From Mycteria americana (taxonomy: Eukaryota > Chordata > Aves > Ciconiiformes > Ciconiidae): a stretch of DNA of 64,000 bases. Positions 12,801-27,800 of this stretch are shown here, one piece after another; position 1 is the first letter of the stretch; each line of letters opens with the position of its first letter. Below the pieces are notes generated by a model, which saw nothing but the letters and a program-made list of their open reading frames with translations, was not told the origin of the DNA and did no database searches. Position numbers and translations under genes: made by a program. Location: NCBI RefSeq assembly GCF_035582795.1, contig NC_134372.1, positions 37,982,316 to 38,046,315 of the forward strand, read 5' to 3'.

Positions 12801-15800
12801 AAGTCAGTGGGAAATGCAGAAATCTGTAGGATGTCAGGATCAGATTAGGAACATTTGCATAAAGACCTTCCTAATATTTTTAAATTTGTACCTGCAGCTC
12901 TCTGAAAAGCATCAACAGCATTTTCAAGTCCAGCCTGGGTCTGACGATTGCATCTTGTTCCAATCTGGGTGTAGAGGGCTCCAATGTTGAATAAAATACT
13001 AGCTTTTTCAAGCAACAGATTTTGCTGACACACTGGGACACCTGTGAAGGAATCATACCTTGGGAAACAAATATTAGAAAAAGGTGTTAAGATTAGCAGA
13101 GTCCATTGAAACAACAGATATTTTCAATCTGTTTGTCCAAAAGAGCAGTGGAATTCTTAATAATTGTTCTGCTGCAGTGAAAATGAAGGTGAACAGAAAT
13201 ACCATTATATGCTGTGAGGACAATTTAAGTGCCGCAAGCCAGTGCTTTATTCGATGCTTAGTTTTCAGCAGGTTTTATAACAATGCCTCCATAAGCATTA
13301 TATCTAACTCAAAAGTGCCTATAAAACATCACAGAGGCTGAGAGCATAGCGGGGAAGTATCCATACGTGCTGCTATGTTCTCATACTCAGATGTTGCCAA
13401 AGATCAACTATTGCCATGTTCGGATCCTCTATAGCTTGTATTTTAAAATTTCTTCTTGCAGTTATGACTAGAAATTTAGCGGTTCCTCTTGGCTGCATGG
13501 TAGTCATCTTTTTTCACCATAAAAATAAAATTCTGAATTCAGAGTCAAACTTTGCTCATAGATGTAGTAAACACTCCATTATAAAAATTAAGTCACTCTT
13601 CTCTTCTGGCCCAAATGCTCTTAAAAAAAATGAAGGAGTGGCAATTAAGGTCTGACCCATTCCCCATCTGCTTTGTGCACCAAGGTTAAGAGTCCAGGAA
13701 ACATATACAGTTCTCCAAAATGAAGATTATTTTCTCTCTTTTTCCCTTGTGCTAACCTGTAGCCCAAATCATAACCTAGCCAACAGCTTCACTCTAAGCA
13801 TGAAAAGGGTGCATTGTATTCAGATTAACTCTTAACACTAAAAAAAAAATAAAAATTGACAACACACTTCAGGGAGTGGTAGGGAGAAACACACTGACAC
13901 GCTTCAATTTAAACAGAAGACAGTTAATGATTAACAGTGTTCGGGGGGGGGGGGGGGGGGGGGGGGGGGAACGGACAAGACAAACACGAACTACACACTT
14001 ACCATGTAAATAAAACTCCCATGTGCCTGGTGGGTGGGAAAAATCTGTTTTCTACATAACCAAGTTGAAGGAAATAGCTTATCAACATCTCAATGCCAGC
14101 TTCATCTCGGCTAGGAGTACGGCAGGCCTTAAAATACAATAGATTAAAGTGTATTCTGTCGAGTTACAGGATGAACATTGAAACACCAAGGATAAAGCTC
14201 TGCTTCCTTTGGACTTCTGCATATCATAGAAATGTGTGGAATCTGAAAACAGTAAGCTTAAGGCCATATGGATGCATTCCAAATAAGAGTTTTTCAGCTG
14301 CACAGTAGTAGCACATAACCTTTAAGGAAGCAAGAGGGATCTGTTTGGCAAGTCTGAGAGTTAATTAAATTTAGGTATGTAGTATAAATGTAGGTATTTT
14401 ATGAAAGCTACAAAGAAAGTTTGTGTTTCTAGTATAATACAGGAAACAATAGTTAGAAATAACCACCATTCTACTACAATCTTTTGCCAGATGCATTCAC
14501 TTCACTCTTCCTGCTAAATTTAAAATACTTTAAAGTAAAAAAAGCAGGTAAGACAAATCTTAGCTTTACAAAATTTATGAAGTTGTGTCAATAGCTCAAT
14601 CACTTTGCATAACTTCATCCTTTTCTTCACTTATTCTTTACTCAGATTGTAAAGCTCTTGGACAATGGAGATGCATATTCCATATCTCAGAAAAGAAGTC
14701 AATAAGAATATGGTAAGTAATAGTGGCATATTCTGATTCCATACAAGTGTTATTTGCAACTGTAGATTAAGAGACATCATGGTATGCCCACGCTTGAACT
14801 TACTTGTCTCAGATCCATGAGATCTGCTATTTCGTCTTCATACTCAGAACTGTCTTCACTATAATGTTCCAGAATAAAGTCCTAAAAAAAAAGTAAAAAA
14901 TTGAAATATGTAAAATTAACCTAAACTATTAGCTTTTTTCTGCAGTTGCAAACAGTACAGAATTGATTCAGTTGTGATTCACACGTTGTCTACTCCCTCC
15001 CAGTCAATAGTATAGTAACACATAGCAATGAGACTACAAAAAGACAATAGAACTAATAATTTGATTTGATATCCGAGACAAGAAATTGCAGTCTTGTGTA
15101 AAGGAACCAAACACCTATTACATCAACTCCATTGGGTTTTAAAACAACAATACTTAGTGGTTTTGAAAGGGACAAACGAACTCTGTTAGCTAAAATAACA
15201 AGGGAATCAAGTGACCATAAAAACCCGTTAACAGAAAGAGACTGCCAAATTCTTGTCAGCTATGTTAGTGCAATTCCACTTAAATTAACAAAGCTGCAAT
15301 GGCATAAAGTGGTACCATAATCTGACCATGGAGATTAACCTACAGAAGTAAAAGCAGAGACAAATGTTATGGTGATACAAGATGGCTTACCATGAGATAA
15401 AAATCTACATTGCACAATACACAGTAGTCCAAAAAATACAGAAGGTAGCTCAAATAGCAAGCAAATAAGCAGTATTAATGCTGCAACATTGCTTCCCAAC
15501 TGAGATAGCTTGGTTAGTGCAAGTTGGAGTATGACTGCGTTACGCTGAATAAAACCTTCATTACTACTTCCTTTCACACTTAGAGTAGTAATCAATAGTC
15601 TTACTGGAACCAAAAACAGTAGAAGGATTTTTTATTCTCTTTGGTTTAACTCTACTGTCTCCAAAGTGGGATTTCTTATAACATCTTCTGACTCCTTGTC
15701 CTAGTTAGATATTAGCAATGACCCAAATAATTCGTGGTTAATTTTTAAACACATTGTGATCTCAGTTTTAGGGCAAATGAAACAAAATGATTTGTACGTA

Positions 15801-18800
15801 AATTACTTCTGCTTCTTTAAACAAATCTGAAATACAAGTTATTTCTGTTAACTATTCATTCTGAAATGTGTCTCTGAAATTTACCTTGAGGGGGAGCGTA
15901 AAGTCTACTTCTTTGGTTTCCTTCAGGCCAAGAGGTACCAAGGGAATGCTGAAAGTCTCTCTATGGAAAAAAAAAAAAATGCATAAATATTTGTTTTCTG
16001 TTTGTCTGTTGATAAGATAATTACTTTTGTTTCATTTGATGACAGAAAGTTAGTACGCTGATGGGTGTTCAGGTAAAAGGTACATAGTTTATAACAATTC
16101 CTTCCTGCCCAAGAAAGTCTACTTAATGGCCTAAGACTCCTCAAGAAGAGAGTGAGGAAAGCTATTTGCCTGTGCTCTCCCCCCCCCCCCCCCCCCCCCC
16201 ATTTGAGCCTATTTTTCCTTCAAGGAAAGAAAAGGAGACTCTCAAGGGCTGGCTTACTCCAATTTACCTCAAGCTTTATACACCTGCACAATTTATATGG
16301 ACAGAAGACAGCTCCACAGCTGCTAGGAGATCTACCACAGTAAGAGCTATGGTAATCATCAATAGTTATCATCAGTATTTTACACGCTACCAATGGTTTC
16401 ATATGTAGAAGTGATGCGTGTCTAACACAGGGAAGAGCAGGGCCAAAGTATACCAACTTTAACAGTGAAAGGTCTAAGACTAGGAAGTCCGAGAACTACT
16501 TAGTTTGTAGACAATGCTAGGTGTCAACCTCTAAACTAGTCAACCTCTAAACTATCAAAGGGCAATAAGGGCAAGAACTGTGACTTAAAAATCTGATCCT
16601 CAAGAGAATACACATCTGTATCACAGCCTTAAACCCAGATCATCTTAGTAAACAACACTAGCTAATAAGACTATTATGAATTAAAGAGCCCCACCAAAAA
16701 CTACACATACTGCTCTTCCACTACACACATTACCTAATTATAAAAAAGAAAGATCAGAATTGCTTCCAGATACATAGTTTGTTCAGTAGGTTTAACGGAT
16801 CAGTATTAGGCAATTATAAGGTTTATCTGATATCTTCCTTTTTCCTGAAAACAACTGATTGACTGTCTAATCATTAGTTAGAGCATTCCATTACCAACTA
16901 CAAAATCCTACAGGTGCAATTCATTCATGGTCTCATCAGCAAAGCCAGCAAAATCACTTTCTTACTGGTGAAAATTCCATCTCAGGAAGGTGGGAGTAGG
17001 AGTGCAGCTTCCTCAGCAGAGGAAGAGTCCTTAAACTGGTTGGCACCATCCAGAAAGTGGCTCTGCTAGCTTGAAAAGGACTTACAGGATACAGAGCCAA
17101 AACACCACTGCAGGTAGTTCAAATAATCCAGTATCTGATGAGGCTTTTAGAAGAAACCACAACACTTTTACAACAGATTATATCAAGAGCTTTTCCCCAA
17201 AAGGAAGTGAGACACATGCAAAAGAAATCCTAACTTACTGATTTAATGAATTCTCGTACCACCCACAGTCCCTGTAGACACCAGCATTTGTCATTCAAAG
17301 GAACTGAATTTCTATTTTTTAAGCTTCTAAGGTGCCACACCCATGGAGTCAACATCATGGGAGCATTGAACAGTTAGGGAGGTGATCCTGGATTTCCAGA
17401 ACTGAGTAGAAATAGCGTCATGTTTCTCAATCCAGCTGAGATGTGTGCAAGTACTGGGAAGGCCAACCCTTAGATTGGTGTAACACAATACAGTGTAGCC
17501 TAGTAATGTGGGTGTGATCTCATGTTGATGACTATATGCACAATAGATTCAAAGAGCAACTATTAATAGCTATTTGCTATTAAAGGCTGGAGAGTAGTTG
17601 CAAAGGGAGTGAATTATTTTAGCTGATGGAACATAAAAAGCATTTACAGCTTACAATGAACAGCATCAGAAAGGTAAAACACCATTCAAAACAGATTGGG
17701 GAAGTAGGATCAGCAGAGAATAAAAAACATACTACTGTCCAGCCGCAAGGCTTCTACCTGCCTTGGGGCCTGACCTACTGCTCACCCTTCATTGAGAATC
17801 CAAATATTTCAAATATTCTTTAGCTATAAGAAGGAATAGTAATTCTGGAGTCTTGCTCTCAATCCCACAGCCATAACTTTCATACTGCTCTCTATGCTCA
17901 CATGCATCTATGAAGACTGGTAAAAATCTTGAACAAAAAACATTTTTGCATCAAGTAGTTATCGAAGTTTGACATGGGGGTGGAGGGCAGGAATTTCAGC
18001 ACAAGTTTCTTTTTGAGAAAAATGAAACACAGATATTTTGCATCAGGTCAGCATTCAGTTGAAAGATACCCCACTGGAAATGCGCTTAGTCCCTCTACAT
18101 GAAGAATTCCTTGTAGTCCACCTGGAAGTTAACACCTAACTGAGAACAGGCCTAAGAGGGGACCCAAAATTATACCCCACTCATATGGAGCGCCTCAATT
18201 TGTGTCTTGAGCTGCTAATGTTAATCAAATAGCAAATGGTTAGTTTTAGGAGCAAAGAGACATCTAACTGATACAGAAATCCCTGAAGTATTCTGGCAAT
18301 GAATAATCTTTAACTTCGAAGTTTTCTCTTTGAGGAATCCATTGCAATTTGAAGTTCAGTGTGCTCTTTAAAGTTGGAAAAATATCTTGGAACAATTCCA
18401 ACTTCATCTACTAAATATTTCTCTATTTTAGCCAGCTAATTTATGGATTTCTGTCACTGAAGTGCACACCTTAGACATCACCTCAAGTCTGCTCTGAGCT
18501 CCAAATCAGTGTTGGACTTCTATTCTCCAGCTAAAGAGAGGACTGTTATATGCCCTGCATTTCAGAACAGATATAACACTAGGTTTGCTCACTCCAGAAT
18601 GCCCTGAACCAATTAGCCATTCCAGTACTGGAAATTCTGCTACGTGCCATGTGTCTCCCCATAAAGTGCCAAGAGCTTTCAATTCTCGCAATACTCTCCT
18701 CCACGAAGGAACTCCGTATCTAAGGATTAGTGGTACATACCTTTCCCAAGCGAAAGACAAATATGCAGACTAACCCTTAGTCAACAAATCTACCATCAAA

Positions 18801-21800
18801 TATGTTCTCTTCCTATCAAGCTCTCTGTTCTTTCACGTAATTATTGTCCAGCATTCACATTCACCTAGAAACAATTCTGTTTCCAGTGGTAAACAGAAGA
18901 TCTGTTAATAATTTAGTAACCTAGCTTTATACTTACTCTGTATTTTGATAAACTTCTACTGAGATATTAAGTCCTTCCAATTCCTCCTTTAAGATCTGCA
19001 GGTCTGAGTTTACAAAACTCAGTTCCAGTAGTACCTGCTCTCGTACTTTGTTGTTGGTGGTTGCTCTGCAGAAAGAGAGACATATACTTTTTTTTATTTC
19101 TGAGGAAAAGGCTTTGTACATAAGCTTGGTTGACACCCTTGCCAGCATTCCCAGCATTTTTAAGATTTTTTTTTTTTTTTAATCTTCTTAGGAGATGATA
19201 CAAGACCTCATATTACAGAATTTATTAGGTTTTTCTGTCAAGAGAGCGCCTGGGATAGTTTCCAGATAACAGCACGCAGTCACATAGAAGGTTTGCTATG
19301 TGCTAAATTTTTTTTCTGTGATTAAGGGTCAGGCTTATTTTCAGATACGTTAATCAACAAAACTAAAGCATCTTAAACAGAATCACTATGCTATTTTTGG
19401 ATGATGTGATCTTTTCCTAGAAGAAGATATGAGGGTGGAGGTAGGGGGAGTCAAGAGATATTTTTTCCAAAGAATCTTCCCTGCTTTATGAATTGAATGA
19501 TGATCTGGTAAGACTTCTGATCTTAAGAATAAAAGCAAACAACTTTCCATAAAACTGTTACTACAGAATGTTTACAACCAATTATACAGGTAGAAAGATA
19601 CTTCTTTTTAATACCATACAATTGTCTTTTTTTTTTTGTCGGATGCAAATAGGATTTTTTTGTTTGCTTGTTTCCTTTGCCATTTACGGATTTACACGAC
19701 AGCGTTTTGAACTGCTAGCACAGTGGTTGTTAGTATTTAGCCCCCCAGAGTATTTCTGTGCTATTTCTTATTTGTGTATTTCAGGATATTATATCACTGT
19801 TTCTAACCTGATTCTCCACACAGTATTACTGTTTTCAAGAGACTTAAACTGTTATCTGTAACCACAGGTATGAGTTCAAGATAAAAGACCTTGATCCATA
19901 TCCAGGCTTAAGATACTGTACCCCTATATTAGGGAGTCCAAACCATTAGACAATAACAAACTTATTGTATGTTTGCAGCATTTTGCATTTACCTTTAAGA
20001 CAAAATTTACCCTCATAAATATTTATGAACAACCCTCTCATATCTAGGCTCCCCTTGCAACAATCCTCCAGTTTTATGGAGCAGCTTGGTGAAGAACTAG
20101 TAATTCCAAGGCTAAGATTCTAAGCTTGTACTTCATATTATAAATGTGTTATCTGTGAATTTTCTATGCTGTACTTTATTGAATACCTGAGATTGCTTAG
20201 ATTAAGCAATGTTAACACCTGCTGCCTGCATAAGCCAAACCGGACACAAATACAGGCTGGAGTGGATCTTCCTTGATAAAGGCAGCACCACTGCCAGTTA
20301 TGGGAGAGCTCTGATGCTAGCAGCAATTTAATTACTGTTATTAAGGCTCCATGCTTGGTCTAGCTTACCATCCTCCACAGGAGGGATTGTAATATCTTTC
20401 TCAGAAACCCCTATGGTCCATCCAGGTGAACTCCTCTAATATAGCTATATTGCTCTCAACATCCATGCCAATTTAATTTTATTACCTTTTCATGTTGTTG
20501 CACTGTAGACATTGTAATGACAAACAGCAAGAGACAGCAATAGGGGCAATGTGATATCCTTGAGATCCACATAACTCTACTCCGAATTCAGTTTTAACTC
20601 GGAAGTTCCAGAACAAAAGGCAATGAAAAGGAGAGGGTGACTTTCAGAAGTTCTAAAAACAAAAGTCTTTGCACTAGATGGATCATTTGTTTCAAGCCTA
20701 GCATTTACTTTCAGCCAAAAGTAAAGAAACCCGCATTTCCAGTTTTTTCTCAAGTCCTGTTGCAGGAGGCTCCTTGTGGACAGCAATTGGCTTGCTTCTT
20801 TTAGAACTTGATGAAAGGCAAATAGAAGCTGAAAACATAAAGCTCATTTATTTAGGTTTTTCCTTAGCAGACTGTAAATTTGTCTAGTCATGTGAACTAT
20901 CTAGTGGTCAAGTTACTTTTAAAATTGCTTCTTTCAAAGACCTAGCAAGTTTTAATAGTCTAACAGGTGTAAATTCATTTTAGATTGTTAATAACTTAGC
21001 AATAAGTCTGATCCTCTACTCTTCAGATAGGCTTAGCTCCCACTCTTGTCAGTAGCAACTGCAGTATTTCAGCAGTTAATATTCGTATCAGGAGCCGAAC
21101 TTTAGGACATCTTTAGGTTGAACGTTAGAGTAACCAGTGTTCGCATTAGATGTTACTCATCTCTTTAGCCTTTCCAAGACACTCCTGAGTTGGCATGCAG
21201 AAACATCTACTGAATTAAGAGTGTTCAGTTTCAAAAGCAGATACAAGGATTTTGCCGCGCATACAAAAGGTAGCAAAAGATCCCAAGTTTTACTCCTTAA
21301 GTCAATTACCAGAAAACAAAGCAAAATGTAGTCAGTCACAGAGGCTAAACTACATAAGCTTTGGACCCATCACCTCTCTTGCCAATAGCAGAGATAAAGG
21401 CAGGTGACAGGCACAGGGCAACCTATCAGTTAATGGCCAGTTTAAGAAGAGTTAATTCATCCAAGCACTTTGACTTCCCTAAGGGAAGTATATTGACTAT
21501 TTTGTTCTCGGAGACCCATTGTTCCTCCAGTTGCAGGGAAACAGACACTATAGGAGACTATTGCAGACAAGTATTGGGGAAATTTTCAGTTCTGTGTAAC
21601 AGAGATGGATTGTTGGAAAGCTACAGGACTGTTTGCTAAGCAGTTAATCACAGGATGCAATAGCCTCAAGAGGGTCAACGTTAGGCTATTCCTATGGGGA
21701 CAGCCACATAAGAAACTGTGTCTTAAAATAAGATTTGGTGGACAAAATATAATAAAAAAAAAGGACAAAGTCTCTTCCAGTTACCTCAAACTGTAGGAGA

Positions 21801-24800
21801 ATTTGGTGGCAACTGTAACCCAGCTCAAGTTAGATGTGCGTTACCCTGCTACTCCTATATCACTACTACATGGAATAAATAAGACAACTGATGGTCCTTT
21901 CCACTGCAGAGCACAGATCTAAGATCTTGGAAAAAGCAACAGCACAGTGACAATATCTTTATTTGATTTAAGGTGTAAAAAGGACTCATTACAATACTCA
22001 GCAAGGTTCACTCACCATTATCACTAGCAATAAAGCTGATCAAACAGAGCAACATAAGATAGTCTAACATTCAGCTCATTTGCTACAACACAGCAGCTTT
22101 GAAAGTGCACTTTATAGCAGGTAATAACTCTATAGAGCTACAGCATTTAAAAAACTCCAGGGAGATTCACAAAGCATCCAGCAGTAATTTATGCAGCCTA
22201 TTAGGGGAGAGGTTAGGCAGACTGGGAAAAAGCAATAGCTAAGGGACTTTTAAAAAATTAAAACTAATAATAATTTTGTCGCTCAGGCAAGAGAACTAGG
22301 AAGTCATGACACATACCTTAAAAGATTTTCAGCACCAGTTCTCATTCTTACTGCTCTTAAGATCTGTTGGTTTAGGACAGCTCTTTGATTTTGCAGTTTG
22401 CTTCGACCAGTCTCAGCAAGAGGATTACATCCCTAGAATTAAGGAAAGAAGGTTTTTTGTTGCTGTTGGAGGAGACTCTGAAAAAGGAGTAACACTGAAT
22501 TTGAATGAACTTTAATGGCATGGGTTCTGTATGAATACAAATTAACTACATTGACGAGTGACTGACAGTGTCTCTTTTCTCAAACTTGGTCATTAAAAGC
22601 AAAAGAGACTCCATGACCAAAGCATTTGATATTAAAATCCAGGCAAAAAAATATTTGCTTTAAAGCTTATGTACATGTGTGAGCCAGTCTGTTCTTCCCC
22701 AGAAATCTTTTGAAGCTATTTTCGAATTACAACCAAATTTGGCAGTGTTACTAAGTTTCTACAGATTTCATACAAACAGTATCTGGCAAGGCAGTAACTC
22801 CTGTCAAAGCTTCTGCTTAACCTTTGCAAAAATATCAGAGTTTCATAGCGGGATATATGCAGCCTTGAAATACAACTCTATCAGAAAATAGGCTTTGGTG
22901 GCACCACTGCTCACAGTTTTGAGAACCTTTCTAAGGATCTCTGCTCTTGTTCCTTCTGGTGCTCAGACCTTCAGTACCTTTCCTACCCCTCCTTCCCTAG
23001 GTTCCTTTCTTCACATCTCAAACATATTTTTGGCACAGTACTGCTTATCTGCACAGCTCTTCTTCACACCCAGGAAATGCTCTCAGATCTTTAAGTCCAC
23101 CCTGCCCTAACCCAACAGCACCGTTGCAAACTGCACCAAAAATGTGAAATCTGAATAAGCTTTCCAAGTTATTTCATCTGTATATGTTCACAGTGCCAGA
23201 TGCAATGATTTATCTGCCCATTAGTTTTTCTTGTTACCTGTTGGCCAAACAAAGATTATATATTGATAGCTCAGTATCAAGTAAGATGGGAAGTGGAATA
23301 ATACGAGATGGGATAAGATAAGATGGGATATGGAATAATAGAGCTTGACAGGGTAAGATGTTGATTATACCTTCAGAAACTCATCAAATTAAGACCTTAA
23401 AGTGTCAAGCATGAAATCCAGAATTCACAAGAATGCTCCTGGGTACATGCATACCTTATACAAGCACAAGACTCAAACTACTGCAACCTGTGTTTGAGCC
23501 AGGACTGAGCCATTGTAGTCTGCTGGGCACTGATAAGCTAGAAGTGTTATAGGTGAACAGGACTGCATGTTTGTCTTTTTTTTTTTTTTTTTTTTTTGAG
23601 GGAAACACAATCTTAACACCTTTTTAAAATAGGTTAGAAGTTTCACTTGCACTTTTTTATTCTTTGCCCCACCCCCTCTTTTTTAAAAAGTATCAAATGT
23701 CTTTGAATATTAAGACTCATTTATAGCCAACCAGCACATCCCTGCAGCCTCAACTACTGATTCTGAAGTAAATAAGACCACTCTGTTTTAAGGCTTACCC
23801 TTAAATAAAGCATGTCTTTTTGAGTGGCCTTGCTGGGTATCATTACAAAGCTTACCAGGGTCCTACTGGATCGTGCATTACACGAGAAGGAGGCTCAGAT
23901 CTGTCCAATACAAGTCTTCCCTCAAGTACTCCAGCCACCAAATTATGCACTGTTTTGGTCCTCTTCCTCTTAGTTTTGACTCGAAAAACTTGGTTTTGAT
24001 ATAACAGTACTTAAAAGTCCCTCAACAAGCTCTAATTATGAGTGGTCAGGCAATGACATACCAGCACAACAAAAGTAAGTATTTAAACAGAACATGAAGT
24101 TCTAATCATCTAGTTGAAGTTCAGTTCTTATTTGTGTTGGCAAGTGAAGGCAAATTGACGTGACAATAGAGAAATGAGCTGATCAATCCAGACTACAGTA
24201 GTTCAACTGAGAAAGCACATAGCCTAATATTGTTAATTTTAAATCTCTAGTTTGAAAAGTTTGTAATAAATAGGAAAAGTGACAGGAAGCTTGTACAAAC
24301 ATCTTCAGAAGCACCGTTTGACAGATAACTTGAAAAAACACGCCACATTAAATTAGTCTTATTGCGGAAATGTTTCTGCATTGAAATACCAATTACGCCA
24401 GAAGCCCAAAACTTGGGTGCGCAATATATACTCTCTTCATTGAGAAAGCACTGGCAGCAAGCACAATACATAGAAGATGAACTTCTTACTGAAGAGGACA
24501 TGCACACGTAGCAAACTCATTCATTCCTCCCAGATTAAATGTAGTCCTTTAACTACCAAATACTTTGTGCTCTTTTACACGCATTTATACACAGAGACAT
24601 AGCAAGGCACACTTAAAGTTACAGCATGGTCTTGTATCCACAAGTTGCTTTCTGCTCTTAGCCTGTTTATTTTTCTGGGCTGCCACTGTTTTTCCTACTT
24701 TGCTTTTCCTTCACTTTGTGTTGTGTAATCTTTCTCTACTACTAGTATTCAAAGTCTTCTCTCCTTCCATTCTATCCATGCCATTTTTCATTTAAACCTT

Positions 24801-27800
24801 GCCAATTATTTCCTCTTGCTTTTTGCATTCAGTTTGAATACTTGATTCTCATCTTGGGCCTTTCATCTCTATATCCCTGTATAGGACTGTGATGCTTTCT
24901 TCCAACTTCTTTCTCAATCACTTAGTCCAAGCATCCTTCCTAAACGTATCCTTGCCTTGCCCTTGTCTTCATTTTCTCTGTAAAGCTGCAGCTTCTTTCC
25001 AGAACTCCCCATCCTTCCTGTGTGCCAAACAAGTTTCACGACATCATTCAAATATTTCTTTACAGCTCTACTTCTGGGAAATTTTTCAGGAAGATCAACT
25101 GCCTGGTTCCCAAGCCCACGAAGCTTGGAGTAAGTGGTGTGTTTATTTCAGTGGACCTTTGATCACGCTCCAGCCCAGAAATCAAACAAGCTCCCATTGA
25201 ACGATGAGTGCAAAACTACAATGATCTTAAACTCCGTGCAAAGAGAAAAAATGGCAGAAATCTTTCCCTGCATTTCAGGACCAGCCACTAATCTCTGTGT
25301 GAAGCTTTAATGCAAAAACAACCCTGGGGCCGAAGAGGACAAGGCACTGACAGACTGAGACATCCGCATCACCTCCAGTGTGCCTGGAAGTGCTGCACTT
25401 TGTCTCCTTGATGAAAGGCTTCTTGTGGATAGAGGAGTCTGTTTTCAGACTAGGCTCACCTGCTGCAAGCATATACCTCCCATTTACTTCAAGGCCTATA
25501 AAGAACTCATATTTTACCTTTTGGAAAACATTGCTTTTTACATCTCCTGCACAGGGGATGGGACCACTCAGCTAGTTTGTGTTCATCTGCAGGTTTAAAC
25601 TCTTTATTGTAATCAGGCTGCCAGAAAACTGATGGCTAGAAGTCTGTGTAGAGGGACAGTGAAAATAACCAGTATCTAAAAAAAAAAAAAAAAAAAAACC
25701 AAAACAAAAAAACAACAAACAAAAAAAAAACACCAGGAGAAATACACAATCTGACAAAGATTCCCCCTTGTGTAAGGCACAAATTCTATGTACTAAAAAG
25801 TTATTTAGCAGACTGGTCCAAGGAAGTGCCTCATTTTGTTTTCCTCCATGTAGAAGATCCCTTTCCCAGACAGCATTTGTACTTGGTTCACATTTGGACA
25901 ATCCCAAGAATGTTAATGTTCAGTTCATTACAATATCTGGCAGACAAACTTCCCAGTAGTTTCCACACCTACTGTTTCATTTCTTGTCAACAGGATGCTA
26001 GATGCTTCATTTAATTACTGTTTATTTCTTTGCCGAGCCAAGACAACTTGGAGAGTGAACTGGATTTTACCCTGGCTTATACACCATCAGTAAAATTATT
26101 AATTAAATAGCAACAAAAGAATGGTTATTACTAAGGAAGTTGCAAAAATGACTAAGAATGGAGTACGATTTAAGCTTTCATTGCATGTATTTTGAGGGGA
26201 AAAAAAAAGAAGAGACAAGTAAATGAGTAAATCTGCTGTGAAGACAATTCAAATAGTAAACTCAGCTATTGGTTTTAGAGCCTTTTTCACCTCAGAGCAT
26301 AGCTGCACTTCATAAAGAAGTGTTTAAAGTGCTTAAATATTATTATCCTTTGCTCCTGAGCCAATAAAAGCTTTTTAAAACCTAAAGTTCAGTTAGCTAG
26401 TTACTTTATTTCTTCCTGCTTGGTTGAATAGTATTGTTGAACTGCAGAATAAGGAAGCTGGTATGTTTTTAACATATCATTATCAGAGGCAAGACCTGCA
26501 CAAGAGTTATAGATTCTTGCTATATGTTATTTATGTACCTAGTCAGGTAACATCTTGAAAGAGACAAACACTGATATTAGACAAATAAACACGCACCTCC
26601 TCATGAAGGCTGGCCTGTGCAGGGCCTGCATGTTTGATAGCAATCCTCTGACTAATTAATGGAGCATGCTGACAGATTCCAATGGGATTGCTGCTCATCT
26701 CTTGTTAGAACTATTGCCTGAGCTTAGGTGTCAGGATATCCCACGGGGTTTTATTTTTAAGTTTATAAACATTATCCCACACACTTATTCGGCAAACAGT
26801 TGTATTACGAATGCCTGTGGGATCTCAGTGTGACGCTGTCTCTGTCAGACCAGCCAGCTCAACAGCAGGAGCTCAACCAGAGCTAGGAAGCGGCCAACTG
26901 ACTGTTCAGGACTTGCATGGGATTTTGGGGAGATTTTGTTCTACAGATTACATGGGGACAAAGAGGGTAGCTAGGCAAGCCTGCAGTCAGGTACTCCAGG
27001 TTAGCTATGAATGGACAGTATCTTGCCTCTGTACAAGGCACCAGTGCTTACTTCTCATCTGAAGGAACCTTAAAACCCCCCAGTCTAAGGCATATAGGCA
27101 GTATCTTTGTGGTTTTCCAAGTTTAGGCTCTAGGCCTTGAGAAATTACCTTCCACAGAGGGAAGACAGATGTCAAAAGCATGGGTCCCAAATAAAGAAGC
27201 AGTTGTATCTAATTTGAATGCCAGGAAGTTCTTTCTTCAAGACAGAAGTATTTTTTAGTATCCAGCAGAAATCCAGTTGTGATGGACACAAAAACCAGTA
27301 AGCATTTGAAATTAACATAAGTATGATTTATGAAGTAGTGGTTTGAACTTTCATGATGAGCCACACACTGTCTGAAGGTGACCCAGAGTTGAGACTGGGT
27401 GTGCCTCCTTACTTAAAACATTCCTTTCCAGCCAGTGCAACCTGTGCTGCTTGTCAAGCCCAGTAGTGCACACAAACTGCTGTATCCTCCAGATATTTAA
27501 ACGTGTATATAATTTAACCTATCCACATAACTTCTTTGGCTGTAATAGCAATTGTAGTAAACAGCATGATTCACACCAGTATTTGTAGAACTGATACACA
27601 GTCCTGCTAAATTATATTTATTTCCTTACCTTCTTCTGCTACTATAATTGAAGTTTCTCTTTGCATGTTTCTACTAGTTCCATTTTGAAATTTTAGCTAT
27701 GTACTGCAAGTCTTTCACTAGTAGAAGTTTCATCCAAGTTAAAAAAAAGGGGGGGGGGGGGGGGGAAGATCTGGTCATGCAAAGCCTAGTCTACTTGTGC

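Noticed and set aside
12539-12829. Frame encoding a repeated peptide ([13 protein letters not shown])
   Set aside because: Explained by the 39-bp minisatellite, whose unit is a multiple of three; no other coding sign.
24640-25060. Pyrimidine-rich tract, considered as an old LINE or SINE
   Set aside because: No diagnostic ends, tails or duplications could be recognised by eye.
25572-25907. 111-residue minus frame with a long Phe run
   Set aside because: The Phe run is the complement of an A-rich tract; low complexity.
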